A stretch of 64,000 bases of DNA from Prunus persica (Eukaryota > Streptophyta > Magnoliopsida > Rosales > Rosaceae), in the NCBI RefSeq assembly GCF_000346465.2, contig NC_034010.1, positions 14,104,994-14,168,993 on the forward strand, read 5' to 3'. Shown one piece after another: positions 11,612 to 23,500 of the stretch. Both the position numbers and the translations under genes were made by a program. The notes below the pieces were generated by a model. That model was not told where the DNA came from, made no database searches, and was given only the letters and a program-made list of their open reading frames with translations. The first letter of the stretch is position 1. Each line of letters begins with the position of its first letter.

Positions 11612-12532
11612 TCACCATCTGAGCTTTGTTGGGAAATACTTGTCAATGAGGGACAAATAATAGGTCTTGACCTTTTCAACATCAACTCGAACTTTGCTTT
11701 TGCTGTAAAGGTCATACTTGTTGATTATCTTAAGCCACTTGAGATTCTCTTGATCCTCCTTGTTCATGAGGTGTTCATATGCCCCTGCCTTGTGCAGAGG
11801 GTAAAATGAATGGTACCGGATGATGAACAAGGCAGCCTGAGGCAAGGTTGTTCCATTTTCCTTGGCCACTAAGTACATGTACTCATGATGACCCCATGAC
11901 ATGACCACATTTTCCAGTCCACATCCCTGTGAGTAAATTCCATATTTGGTGTTGTAGGAAGGGTTGTTATAGTCAAGATTTTCTTTGAAGTACTTGTGGT
12001 GCACAATATATTCATCAAAACCACACCCTAAAGGGTGTGTGTCTCCAACCACAACCCATTGGGGAAGCCCTCCAAAGCTAGGAAGCATAAGCACTTTTCC
12101 AAGGTCATGAATAAGAGCAGTCAAGTGCAGCCAATCTTCATTAGGGTAGTCTTTTCTTATGGCTTCAGCTGTTTGCAACAAGTGCTCAATTTGGGGCTCA
12201 TCCAATTTAGGGTCACTATCATCCACAACCTCATTGAGGAGCTCACAACATTCCCATATGCTCATTTCAACTCTGTTCAATTTTTTGTACTCCTCCCTCA
12301 TCCTCTTCACGAAATCGTAAATTTGATTTATGTGGTTCAGCCGGTAGAATTCTTCCACGCTTCGCTGTCTTTCGTTTTCTACATTGTAGTCTCTAAATGA
12401 TTTCCCATACGAATTGATCTCAGGGGCAATGAATGCGTCGCTTGATGCTACAACTTCTTCATTGGTCTCAGAAGAAAGCTTCTAGTCCTCAACTTGTGAC
12501 ACAAGCTCTGGCTGCTCAATGGAGATAGCCAT
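11612..12532 (-). pseudogene. MIOX: Single-exon myo-inositol oxygenase copy with a premature stop
   Basis: Myo-inositol oxygenase cleaves myo-inositol to D-glucuronate with a di-iron centre in the cytosol, feeding UDP-glucuronate and cell-wall synthesis. From the ATG at 12532 the frame gives MAISIEQPELVSQVED, then TAG at 12484-12482 (codon 17). It then continues without interruption through NSYGKSFRDY, YDFVKRMREEYKKLNRVEMS and the metal-ligand segments LIHDLGK, SWGHHEY, RYHSFYPLH and NKYDLYSKSK to KLRW and TGA. Total length is about 306 codons, the usual plant size. No intron interrupts it, whereas as I recall plant MIOX genes usually have several, so it may be a retrocopy. A TATA box upstream argues for some native promoter. 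Initiation at an internal Met (MREEYKK) would lose a conserved N-terminus. I call it a probable pseudogene. Confidence 0.85.
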
Positions 12533-12648
12533 TTTTGCCTCCTAAAACTCAAGCAATGTATGTAGGATTCAAAGAAAACAAAGAAACAGGAGCAAATACT
12601 TAGGTAATATTTGATTGGTTATGGCAGAAAATTATGCCAAACTGGGTT

Positions 12649-12656
12649 CTTATATA
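12649..12656 (-). promoter_or_regulatory. TATA box upstream of the MIOX copy
   Basis: The minus strand reads GAGTATATAAGAACCC, with TATATAAG at 12656-12649, about 117 bp upstream of the ATG at 12532. That spacing suits a transcription start near 12620. It is a sequence match only. Confidence 0.5.
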
Positions 12657-12659
12657 CTC

Positions 12660-13330
12660 ACATAAAAAGTCCTTCCATGAAAAATTGGAAGTCTCAGAGG
12701 TCCTTAACTGAAAAATAAATCTGTTTTCCTAACTATTTTATCCAATTGTCCAAAAGAAACGTTCAAATACAGTCTGAAACAACTTATTTAGTTTGTCAAA
12801 AAATAATAAGGTGGCCCATATTGGGGAAATAAGAGCTGTCCTTGAAACAAAGTGATTAGAATTGTGAAATAAAAGCACGAGGTAGATTTAGCCAATGTGG
12901 ATGCCACCTCTAAACTCTTTCTCAACTTTATGGGGTATGAGATCATGAACAACCTTAGAGAACCTCTAGAAGTTATAGGATATAGGAGAGTGTGACAAAA
13001 ATAAGGATGTGGGAGAAAAAGTAGGGTGAACTACCAAAAATACCCGTATCTATTTTGATAGGTTTTAGGAAGTACGATGAATTGCAATTTGCATGAGAAA
13101 TACCTTCCTAATTATTCTTCAGGATTTTTCTTTAAGTTTTTAAGATTCCAACTTACAAAAGAAAATCTTATTAGTTAGTAATAATTTTAGACAAGTTAAA
13201 TAGCCATAGCTTTAACCCCTGTTGTGTCTTACTACTACCAACATAGTAGTCGCTTCCAAGAGTGGCAGTGTCCCAAACAAGTTGATAAATTTCATTCAAA
13301 GGGGCCCCATATTTTTGGGGCATACTTTGA
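12660..13330. other. Non-coding sequence upstream of the MIOX copy
   Basis: AT-rich sequence with no coding frame or element boundary that I could support. It probably includes promoter-distal sequence of the MIOX copy. Confidence 0.4.
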
Positions 13331-13337
13331 TATACTA

Positions 13338-13790
13338 AGAGCACTTCCACCGGTGCTATTTTGTGAGGGTAAAAGGGAGCCTAGGCTTGGAAGAAGGCCC
13401 ACAACAACAAAGGTTTGCGTGGGCAAGAATGGGCCCACTTACCCAGGCTAGCCTAAAGGCAAGACTTGCATGGGCTGCTGCCTAGGGGCGCTGATGTTAG
13501 CGTGACATCGGCGATCAATTTAAATACAGGAAGAAGAAGAAGAAAAAAAAAGACAAATACTCAAACTCATAATTTTCTTTTTTATAAATATCTAGCCATA
13601 TTCTTCACTTCCCACACAAAAACTTCATACAAATTCCTCTTCTCATATCTCATATGAATAGTGTTTGTCTTTACTTTCCATGGCAATGGGTAGGAAAGCA
13701 AAATTAAAAGTCTAGGGCAGTCACTATTCACATGAATAGTGTCTGCCCTTACTTGCCCTTTTGCCATGACACAATGGGTGGAAGGGCTCT
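13338..13790. mobile_element. MITE with AGAGC(A/C)CTTCCACC termini
   Basis: The left end reads AGAGCACTTCCACCGGTG and the right end, reversed, reads AGAGCCCTTCCACCCATTG, giving imperfect terminal inverted repeats of about 15 bp. The 453-bp interior is non-coding and contains two related blocks with ATGAATAGTGT (about 13655 and 13733). I could not identify a clean target duplication, so the superfamily stays open. Confidence 0.7.
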
Positions 13791-14323
13791 CATAAGTTTC
13801 AACTTTGAATAAATAAATTCTTAACCATTTTTCTGTCCATTAAAAGTAGGTTTTGAAGGGAGGAATGAGTTGAGTAAATTATGGTTGAAGTGGGTCAATC
13901 CAAACCCTAACCTAAATGGACATGAATACCCCTGAATTTGACGGAGGAGTTAACAAATTTGACGAAAGGGGGCACGTTGACACGTTTTGAAATATTAGAG
14001 GGGCTCAAACCAAATGGAACAAGGTCTATGGTTCAAGGGGCATTGCTAAAATTTTCATGAACATTTTTTAGAGGGTTGTTTGTATTATTTGCTTATTAAG
14101 ATTTTCTTTTTTATCTTATTTTATAATACCATACTATCATATTTTGTATACCTTTTATGTATTTATGCTCCACTGCTGTTTAAAGTAATTGCTGCAATCA
14201 TAAAGGTTTTGTGGTTAGTACTAAAGGATGCTGAAAAGATAAAAGCTTGAGATAATTAATTTGTATGTAGACAGGGCAACCAAACTTCTTTAAATTTTAA
14301 ATTTTATATAAATTTTAAACGAA
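13791..14323. other. Non-coding stretch
   Basis: AT-rich intergenic sequence. The part at 13930-14060 resembles the degraded edge of another dispersed repeat (GACACGTTTTGAAATATTAGAGG). No gene was seen. Confidence 0.4.
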
Positions 14324-16435
14324 GTTTGCTCATTGCTCCAAGAGGTTGGTAAGCAACATCCTCTCAACTTTTGTTGGTTTTTTTATTGAAACTATCCATT
14401 CATAACATGTTAGCAAAGGAATGTTTGTTTAAGTAATGAGATATTGTACCCTAAATGAAATATCAAGAAAAGTTGTCCTAAAATGGACGATGGGATTTAG
14501 AATCGTCCATGGTATGCTGATCATTCTTATATTGTGCACTTATTTGATGAAAAATTTATGATGTGCTGATATTGATTTTAGATTTTACACTTTCTTTCCA
14601 TAAGGTTTAATATTATGCTTGGTATTTATAATCAACATGAATTTTCATAGTAAAAAAGATTTTAGATTAAGAATTTTTTTATGTATTTATCATATGTAGG
14701 AAAAAATTTATTTCGGGAATCTATAATTGAAATCATACAACATGAATATAGTAGTGAAATCATACTACAATAGAAATTTCTTATATTGTATGTCACCATC
14801 AAAAATTAATATCAGCACATCAGAAATTTTTGAAATGATTGTAAAATTCGAAATCAATACTTATCAAAATTGTATTCCAACATGAATATAGTAGTAAAAT
14901 CATACTACATGTATGAAAAAAAAACCACTAATTTCAATTTAATACTTTTGTAGGTAATAGTTTACTCAATAGGTCAAAATAACATATAACTAAAATTTCT
15001 GTTTGATGTTTTTGCTCCCTCAAATATAAAATCCTAGCTCCACCCTTGATTAGAGGGTACCTAGCCTCTAATCAGTATTGAGGTTTACTATGGAGATTCC
15101 TGCGGAGTTAGCAAGAAACGTTATTGCCTCTCACTTACATTGGAACATGACATAATTTTCAACGATTTGAAAGTTGAGCTTAAATGTTAGAAAAAATAAC
15201 AATAAATGTTGACTTAGAGTTTGAGAATCAATCCCGATGGCATCTCACATATGGGACCATTAGCTTGTTGGAATAGTATCTTAATTATTATACTTTTAAC
15301 CTTGCTCTTAATTTCAAATCATAAAAATGCTGTTCTTAGGGTGGAATGTAGCATTTCTTCTAGTAGGTGCTGAACGGTATTAACAAAAAAAGAAATAAAT
15401 CTATTTGTTATTTGTGGAGAAGGTTGCTTGACCTCTTTTCATTTTTCATTGATTTATTTGCTTCTCATCAGATTGCATTTTACTTTCCATAGTTTGATCT
15501 TTGAGGTAAGAAGCTTGTTCATGGGATTTTAATCGATTTATCACAATATATCTATTCACATATATTCAGTTGATTCATGTGCTGAAGGGTTTTTGGAGTT
15601 AGCTCACTATTGTTGGATTGCGAATTATAGTTCATACAATCGCAATGCTGAAAAATTGAAATTGAAAACACGAGGTATTATTTTTATTTCCCAAATACTG
15701 CTCAAAGATCAAAGACTCCCCCTTGAATGTCTAAGTCATTTTTTGTTTTGTTTTTATCTTATTACCTAATAACTTAATGAACTATGTGAAAGTCACCATC
15801 TCTTCATTTGAGGCATTAACTTAACTACTTCAGGTCTCTTTGATGACATACATATGATCAGATTATCTAATTTGAATAGTTCAGTTCTACATGAAATATT
15901 TTATTTTCTATGTTCTAGGTTACTAAGGCTAAAAGTTTGTGCAGAATGATGTTTTAATTTCTAGATTATCTTAGTTTCTTATGGCTTATTTCATTATTGG
16001 GAGGTTTCTAATTACTGTAACGTCCATTCCATGGTTTAAAATTAGAAATGTTCAAAGTAATTGGAAGAACATTTTGATAAAACTGTTGTCCTCTCATAAG
16101 GTATCATTCAAATGTTGAAGCTTCAGTTATGAGCTTGACATAGTGATTTGAAGTTTGTCAGATGATGTCAGATACCAAAGCACTTACAATTATTGCAACA
16201 CATTTGTCATATTCATATTAACAAGGCATAGTTTCTTGTTATAGTTTTCATCCTCTAGTGTAAATTTTCTCAATGGGGTGTCTTTGTTTAGATGGTTACA
16301 TATTATTCTGTGTAAGTGGGATTTCTCTAGTTGGTTTTGAAGTTAGTTTCACAAGAAGTTAACTTTTGGTTTCTAGGAATTTCTATGACTTCATTATTGG
16401 TCTTAGAGGTAGGATTTTATTTGTGGTATTCTAGC

Positions 16436-16799
16436 TGAAGGAAGTTGAGGTTCCACCCCAAAACCAATTGGCAATGGGGGGAGTAGCTCAACTCTTTATA
16501 AGCCCTTGCTAGGTTTCCCAACTTTCCAATGTGGGACTTTTTACCTTCACATTCTCACACGCCCCCACACATGTGGCGAATTTTCAAGCCTAACACGCGG
16601 ACAACACATATTGGGTGACGTTGAGCACGTGTGGCCGTTGGGCTTTCACACGTGGGCTAATCCGCTCTAATACCATGAAGGAAGTTGAGGTTCCACCCCA
16701 AAACCAATTGGCAATGGGGGGAGTAGCTCAACTCCTTATAACCCCTTACTAGGTTTCTCAACTTTCCAATGTGGGACTTTTTACCTTCACATTCTCACA
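16436..16799 (-). mobile_element. Complete TRIM retrotransposon (364 bp, 124-bp LTRs)
   Basis: Two nearly identical direct repeats of 124 bp (16436-16559 and 16676-16799) flank a 116-bp core. On the minus strand each LTR starts TGTGAGAATG and ends TTCCTTCA. Directly after the 5' LTR is TGGTATTAGAGC, the initiator-Met primer-binding site, and directly before the 3' LTR is a GTGTGGGGGCG polypurine tract. Flanks are CTAGC (16431-16435) and CTAAC (16800-16804), a 5-bp target duplication with one mismatch. It has no coding capacity and depends on another element. Confidence 0.93.
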
Positions 16800-16896
16800 C
16801 TAACTTCATCAAAATAACTATTCGAATAATCTCTAGTGCTCCATTGTCGATAAAGTAGTAACATAAGCTTGAAAGGGTTTCCTTATCATCAACATT

Positions 16897-16978
16897 GTTT
16901 TGTCCTTGAGGTAATTACCTGTGCGTATTTGTAATCAGTTTTGTCCTTGAGGTAATTACCTGTGCGTATTTGTAATCA
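16897..16978. repeat. Perfect 41-bp tandem duplication
   Basis: A 41-bp segment beginning GTTTTGTCCTTGAGG occurs twice back to back (16897-16937 and 16938-16978) without a mismatch, so the event is recent. It lies in non-coding DNA of duplication unit 1. Confidence 0.95.
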
Positions 16979-18431
16979 GCAATTCTTCATCATTAGCATT
17001 CTATGATTACAGAGAATTATTGCAATTTCTTGTCTTCATAGCACTAGCATGTGTGCAACTAAACATCCTGTACAATATTGTTGGTCGTTAAACGAATCGA
17101 AGCCTACATTATAATATTTGATTAAAGTGCTTAATCATGTTTCATTGTGTATAAATGTTCTACATGCTTTCAGACTTTTTAACCTGTTGAGATTCAGTAT
17201 GGTTTGAATATTACTCGTAACTTTATTTATATACTTGATAACATTGGACATCTAAGAGGTCATAGATGCTTAGCATTTTGAGCATCTTGGTGGCGAGGAG
17301 AAAATAATCTACACATAACCAATTCATTTATTGAAAATAGTAATTATAAATTGTGAACGGATCTAATTGTAGAGTAAGAAATTTTTTTGTATAATTTGCT
17401 CATTGCTTTATAAGGTTGGTAAGCAACATCCTCTAAACTTTTGTTGGTTTCTTTATTAAATATATCAATTCAAAACATATTAACAAAGGAATGCTTGTTT
17501 AAGTAATGGGATATTGTACCCTAAATGGAATATCAAGAAAAGTTGTCCTAAAATGGACAATGGGATTTACAATCGTCCCGGGTGTGCTAGTCGTTATTAT
17601 ATTGTGCACTTATTTGATGAAAAATTTCTGATGTGCTGATATTGATTTCAGATTTTACCCTTTCTTTTCATAAGGTTTGATATTATGCTTGGTATTTATA
17701 ATCGACAGGAATTTTCATAGTAAAAAGACTGTAGATTAAGAAATTTTTTATGAATTCATCATATGTAGAAAAATATTTATTTCGGGAATCTAAAGAAGTT
17801 GCAAATTAATTTGCGAATGGATCTAATTGTATGTCACCACTCCTTAGCAGTGCTAATAGGATTTCTTATATTTATTGAGGGTTTTTTTAAACAACAAACG
17901 CTTAGGGCAATGAAGGATTAGGAGAGCAGAACTACACATCAGGGCTTGGTCATCTGACTACTTACCAAGCAATCTATACCCTCTCCTCGGTCAAAGAGAT
18001 TAGAAGAACCTAGTCCTCGATCAGTATTGAGGTTTCCTATGGAGATTCCTGTGGAGTTAGCAATAAGAGACGTTAGAGGTTGACCTTAAATGTTAGAAAA
18101 AATGATGATAAATGTTGATTTAGAGGTTGGAAATCAATCTAGCAGGCATCTCATATAGGAAACCATTAGCTTGTTGGAATATTATCTTAATTGTTTTTTT
18201 GTTCTTTTTTTTTGCCAGACCTAATTGTTGTGCTTATAACCTTACTCTAAATCTCAAATCAGAAAACACTATTCTTAGGGTGGAAGCTTGCATCTTTTCT
18301 ATAGCAGGTGCTGGATGGTATAAAAAATTCTATTTTTTTATTTGTGGAGAAGGTTGCCTCACCTCTCTTCATTTTTCATTGATTTCTCTGCTTCTCGACA
18401 TATTGCATTTTACTTTCTATAGTTTAATCTT

Positions 18432-18513
18432 TATGATAAAAAGCTTGTTCATGGGATTTTAATCGATTTATCACAATATCTATTAAAATCCCATGAACAA
18501 GCTTTTTATCATA
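18432..18513. repeat. Perfect 32-bp inverted repeat (hairpin) with 18-nt spacer
   Basis: Arm 18432-18463 (starting TATGATAAAAAGCTTGTTC) is exactly reverse-complementary to 18482-18513. The spacer is 18464-18481. In duplication unit 1 the left arm is present near 15500, but the position of the right arm holds unrelated sequence, so the second arm was created after the duplication, probably by templated insertion. Confidence 0.95.
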
Positions 18514-18875
18514 TGTCCAGTTGATTCCTGTTTTGAAGGGTTTTGGGAGTGAGCTCACCCTCGCTGGATCGCAAATTATAGTTCTTGCAATTGCAATGCT
18601 GAAATATTGAAGTTGAAAACACGAGGTATTATTTTTATTTCCCAAATACTGCTTAAAGATCAAAGATTCCCTCTTTGAATGTCCATGTCATTTTTTGTTT
18701 TGTTTTTATTTTATTACCTGATAACTTGTTGAACTATGTACAAGTCACCATCTCTTCGCTTGAGGCATTAGCTTCACTCCTTCAGGTCTCTTTGATGACA
18801 TACATATGATCCTATTATCTAATTTGAATAGTTAAGTTATGCATGAAATATTTGGTTTTGGGTGTTCTTGGTTAC

Positions 18876-19423
18876 TGTTGATGCCTAAAATTGATTCAAC
18901 AGAAAATGACCTCTTCAAGATCGAGGTCGACAATCCTTCCAAACCAAGTTGGCATGACCAAGCAGGTCGTCCCCTAGAATAAGTTCTAATGCTTAGGGAT
19001 TGCACTTGTAAATAGAAACTAAGTAAGAATATGCAAACAAGAGACATAAGAGATTTACTTGGTTCACCCATAATTGGGCTACGTCCACAAGCTGTTGGGT
19101 ATTTTCACTATTGAATGAAGAAGTACAAAGGTACAAAGTATTCGATATCACAACCCAGATCCCAATTACACCCATAACACTCATAATTATGATAAACAAG
19201 ATCAAATATTGATATAGTAGAGTTGAGTTCTCGCAAGTGGATGCAAGAGAAAAGCATCCTGAAACCCCTGTCAAGTTTGAGAGTTGTCTTTATATAATAG
19301 CTTGGAGATAATCAAATCCTTGTAGAAGTAGGCTTCCTAATTAGCCTTGGAGTAGAAGTCCATCTCTGAATAGAATTCCAATCCATATAAAGCTCAACCT
19401 TAGGGTAATTTTACCCACAAACA
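18876..19423. mobile_element. Solo LTR (548 bp) inserted in duplication unit 2
   Basis: The insert starts TGTTGATGCC and ends CCCACAAACA. It interrupts sequence that is continuous in unit 1 (about 15920). Flanks are GTTAC (18871-18875) and ATTAC (19424-19428), a near-perfect 5-bp duplication. A TTTATATAATA promoter-like motif sits near 19290. There are no internal coding domains, so it is a solo LTR, probably of Copia type by size. Confidence 0.85.
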
Positions 19424-20584
19424 ATTACTATGGCTAAAAGTTTTTGCAGAATGATGTTTTAATTTTTAGATTATCTTAGTTTCTTATAGCTATTTTCATT
19501 ATTGGGAGGTTTCTAATTCTTGCAACGTCCATTCCGTGGTTTTAAATTAGAAATGTTCGAATATGATCTTTGATTAATTGTATGTGTCTAATTAATTGGA
19601 AGAGCATTCTAATATGCCATGCATATCACATATATAACATTCTAATATTTTAATGAATAACATAACTAAAATAATAATAACAATGATATGCATTAAACTT
19701 CTTTTCTAATATCAATCAAAATATAAATCAAATCATTATATAAAACTTTGCAAGATACATTCTCTATAAACAGAGAACCATATGTGTCTTTTGCTAGGTG
19801 GTTATGTACCTCCACCTATTATCACTTCATCATGGACATACCAATTCATTAAAAAGTTCCTTCCATGGAAGTAATATCTTTTAAATTCATACTTACAACC
19901 TCTATACCTTTCCATGGAGATAACTTCTTTTGGTTAATCTATGTAACCTTTTTATCAAGAGGTATCTTTCCATGAAAATCACACTTCTTTTGGTTATCAA
20001 TCTTCCTTTCTTCAAAAGAGCCAAAAGTACATTCAAATATACATCATCTGCAATTCATAATATATTTCTTACTAGTCAAATTATGACAGAAAAATTTTCA
20101 GCAATAGAACCAACCATAAACATCTCATTTATTTATAAACTTCATGTTTATAATGACTATGATTCAAATGCTATTAAACATGTTCTACATGCTTTCAGAC
20201 CTTTTAACTTGTTGAGATTCAATATGGTTTGAATATTACTTGTAACTTGTTCATAAAATTGACAACCTTGGACATCTAAGATTTAGGTCATAGATGCTTA
20301 GTATTTTGAGCATCTTGGGGGAGAGGAGCAAATAACCCACACATAATCAGTTCATTTATTGAAAATAGTAATTATAATTCTGGACAGATTACAATGAACC
20401 TGTCACGAGATCTCACATTTTATGTTTGAAAACCACTTTATGCTGCCCGTCTGAACATGTAGTGACAGCATCTCACGCTAGAAGAAGAACAATTGAAGAT
20501 GCTAGGATTTCTTAGTCATTGTTTTCTCAAACAGTCGTAATCTTCTGTGTTTCTGATCAAAATCTTCTCTGCACCATGATCTGT

Positions 20585-23500
20585 TTATCTTTTTCCTTTC
20601 TTTTTAGTCTTGGTCAACTCACTTGCAGTCATGTGCAATGTGGGATTTATGTGTCTTGGTCCTCTTGTTTTCCGGTCAAATCCCCTCACACAAACATATC
20701 CTGCAAATAAAGGAGCAAGTTAACTTGGTTGAATAACCTTCTGCATGATTTTGGAACTCAACTTTTGTCCACGAAATAAGGTGTCAGTTGAATGACCTCA
20801 TGCTAAACTTTTGTCAACGACAAGCTCATGTTTCAAATTTGTTAATAATCCTTTAGGTACTGCGCTACCTATGGGTTTTCCTTTTCATTATAACTACAGA
20901 TTAGAGCCTGTTTGGTAGCCTTTTGGTTTTTGGTAGGACATGTAGAGGGGAAATGTATGGGACAAATGAAGACAGATTAGGGCCCATGTACATTTCTTCC
21001 ATCTTCCTCCCACCACCACACTCCTTTTACACCCTTCCACATCCATTCTCTCTGCTTATACTCTATCTCTTAACCCCAAAAAGAAAAAAATAATACTAAA
21101 AAGGAAAAGGTTACAAAACAGGCCCCATGTTAAAAGTTTATGATTTACATTGCAGTCACTTAAAATCAGTCCATTTGTTAATAATCTAGTAGCATAACAA
21201 ATCTTTACTCTTATGAAAATTTATGTACAGGTGTAAACTCATCTTCTAATAGTTCACCTCTCATGTTCATGAGTTACGCATATGGGCTTATAGCCATAAG
21301 ATCTGAAAACACTTAATAGTGTGCCTCTTTTGCCATGTCTGAACTTAACAGTTGCTTAATCGGTTAAATGTTATGTTCAAATGATTTAGTTACTCAAATG
21401 ATCAAATCCATTAGATTTACATTATGACTGGGATATTTGAATATTCTAAATGGACTTATATAATCTCGTGATCGATACTAGAAGAATTGCTGGAACAAGA
21501 TGTATTTGCAAGCAATTAAGTAGGTTGCGTTGACGTTTATCGTAGTTGCCAAATACGATGTAGTTTTTGTTGGAAGTTAAATTCATGATCCTGTGTTATC
21601 TTCTTATTTCTGTACTTGTGCCTAAAGAGTTATCATCAAACTAGGCAGACAAATCACTAAGAACTGAAGTTGAAAACACATACCTTTCCAAAAGCAGTAT
21701 TGAATTCCCACTGTTGATAGACCTGATAGACATAGGTAATTTCATTGTTAGACAATATGTATTCCATTGTAACTAACTTTTACATGTTTAGTTGGGAAGT
21801 ATCTAGATTTCTCTTACCTCTAAATATTGACATTACAGAAGCTCCAAAGTATGCGGTCCGTCTTGGCAAATTCCATATCCACTGCCTTGGAACATCAATT
21901 GGATTGTAGCTAGAATCATGATCAGCGAACACCTGCATCATGATAGAACTTTGTTTATAATATGGAAATTAGTGGATCTGATATTCTTGCTTAGAGAACT
22001 GGATGAAGTAGCAACAGCTTTTCTCATTAGGGTAGGCAGATAGAAGACTCTTTTTAACCAATTGGGTTGCATGAGTGCAGGCTAGTGGTTAATCTAACTT
22101 GCACAAGGTGTACTTTCTGGTTTGCTATTAACTTAATCCAGACTGTGCACAGTAGATAAACTTCAAGGAGATTAGTTTGAATAGACTTGCCTCATTAACT
22201 TGAAAGTATGTTCCATTGAGCGGAAAACTCCCTCTCATTGCTGTTCTACAAGGTATCTGTTACAAGTTGAATCAAATTTCAGTAAACAACTGCAGGTAGT
22301 CTATTCTTTGCTTCGACAAATTATGACAATCAATTTTCCTCACCAAAATTGTGCCTCTGACTGTTTGCGAATTTTCTTCCCTTTTAGTATTGCATGAAAA
22401 GCATGTCTCCTCATTGCACAATTTATTTTTGTCCTGGGAGCCACACCTGCTTTCTGGTTGTGGAACTGAATTCGAAGTTTGACCTAGTATACAGAAATGT
22501 AGAATAAATGTATCACCACGAAAAATGTAAAATATTTAACTTCATATCTCTGCTAGCAGATTAGCTAACCCTAGTTCATCTGTATTCTGAGTTCTAACTT
22601 GTTCTATTAAATCAAATTAATTAAATTCACATGATGTCAAGATTCTCAACAATGTATCTCAGTTTCCTAACCGCTGCGAAGGTACGTTTTTTAGTTACTT
22701 TTGGAGAGATTACTTGGAATTCTGTATTAGACGAACTGTTTCAGCAAGGTTCTGTTTTGAGCTTACCTGGTGCCCATATAGCAAGAAGATATGGGGTTGG
22801 GTCATCTGGTTCCCGTTTGTCCATCTGTAAAATTGAATAGTGCTTAATTGAGAATAAGAATGTTTCATGTAGGTCACTACATATTCTAGATATAATGTGT
22901 AAACATTTCGACTTACCCGTTCCAAGAGTGGATGTGAATCTGGTAGCACATACCTGCATCATATCAATAGGATGTAGAAGTGTCACAGAGAATTCATAAT
23001 TATGTCCATGTACATATGGTTGTATATAGGCATGTATGCCAAAACTCAGAACATACTGGCTCCTAAGCAGAGAGTTCTTAGGTCCAGGACAGGAATTCTG
23101 TATTTAGGTCCAAAGATATGGCCGTGCCGTGCCGGACCTTACATAAGAGGGGGGCATGCTCGGGCCGGCCTGCTACGTTTGACACTTAGACACCAAGACT
23201 TACTTTCTCTAGACATTAGTACGAACTGATCCAATCATAGACATTAGTAAGAACCTTCAAACTAGAATGAGGCCCTACTTTAGCTGAATATAAGTCCATC
23301 TTATAGACAAGCATATGTGGTTTTGCGACTATGGGAAGATATATATACTTACACTTGGTGCTCTGTTCGTAGTCGACTGGCAAACTTAAGCTCGGGGCCA
23401 GGGATATAAGCAGCATCTGGGTTCAAACAAACTAAAGCCTTGGATGTGTCGCATTCTCGGAGCTCCCTGTTCCCTTGCAAATAGTATTTTATTGTCGAGT

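Larger units (their letters stand above)
14324..17350. repeat. Tandem duplication, unit 1 (about 3.0 kb)
   Basis: Blocks of this unit recur in the same order in 17393-20378: TTTGCTCATTGCT...GGTTGGTAAGCAAC (14326 and 17395), the AAGCTTGTTCATGGGATTTT block (15508 and 18440), and TTTATTGAAAATAGTAATTA near the end (17326 and 20354). The two units lie head to tail with an offset of about 3.05 kb and have diverged by substitutions and indels. Unit 1 carries a TRIM element absent from unit 2. No coding potential was recognised. Confidence 0.85.
17393..20378. repeat. Tandem duplication, unit 2 (about 3.0 kb)
   Basis: Second copy of the 3-kb non-coding unit, in the same orientation as 14324-17350. 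It contains a 548-bp solo LTR (18876-19423) and a 32-bp palindromic hairpin (18432-18513) that unit 1 lacks, and it lacks the TRIM of unit 1. The segment 19550-20150 has little similarity to unit 1. Confidence 0.85.

Noticed and set aside
11612..12358. MIOX as an intact gene starting at 12358
   Set aside because: The codon at 12358 is GTG within conserved SVEEFYR, not an ATG, and the normal N-terminus lies upstream, behind a TAG.
18127..20232. Small frames in the duplicated region
   Set aside because: Their counterparts in the other duplication unit are not preserved in frame, so selection on them is not evident.
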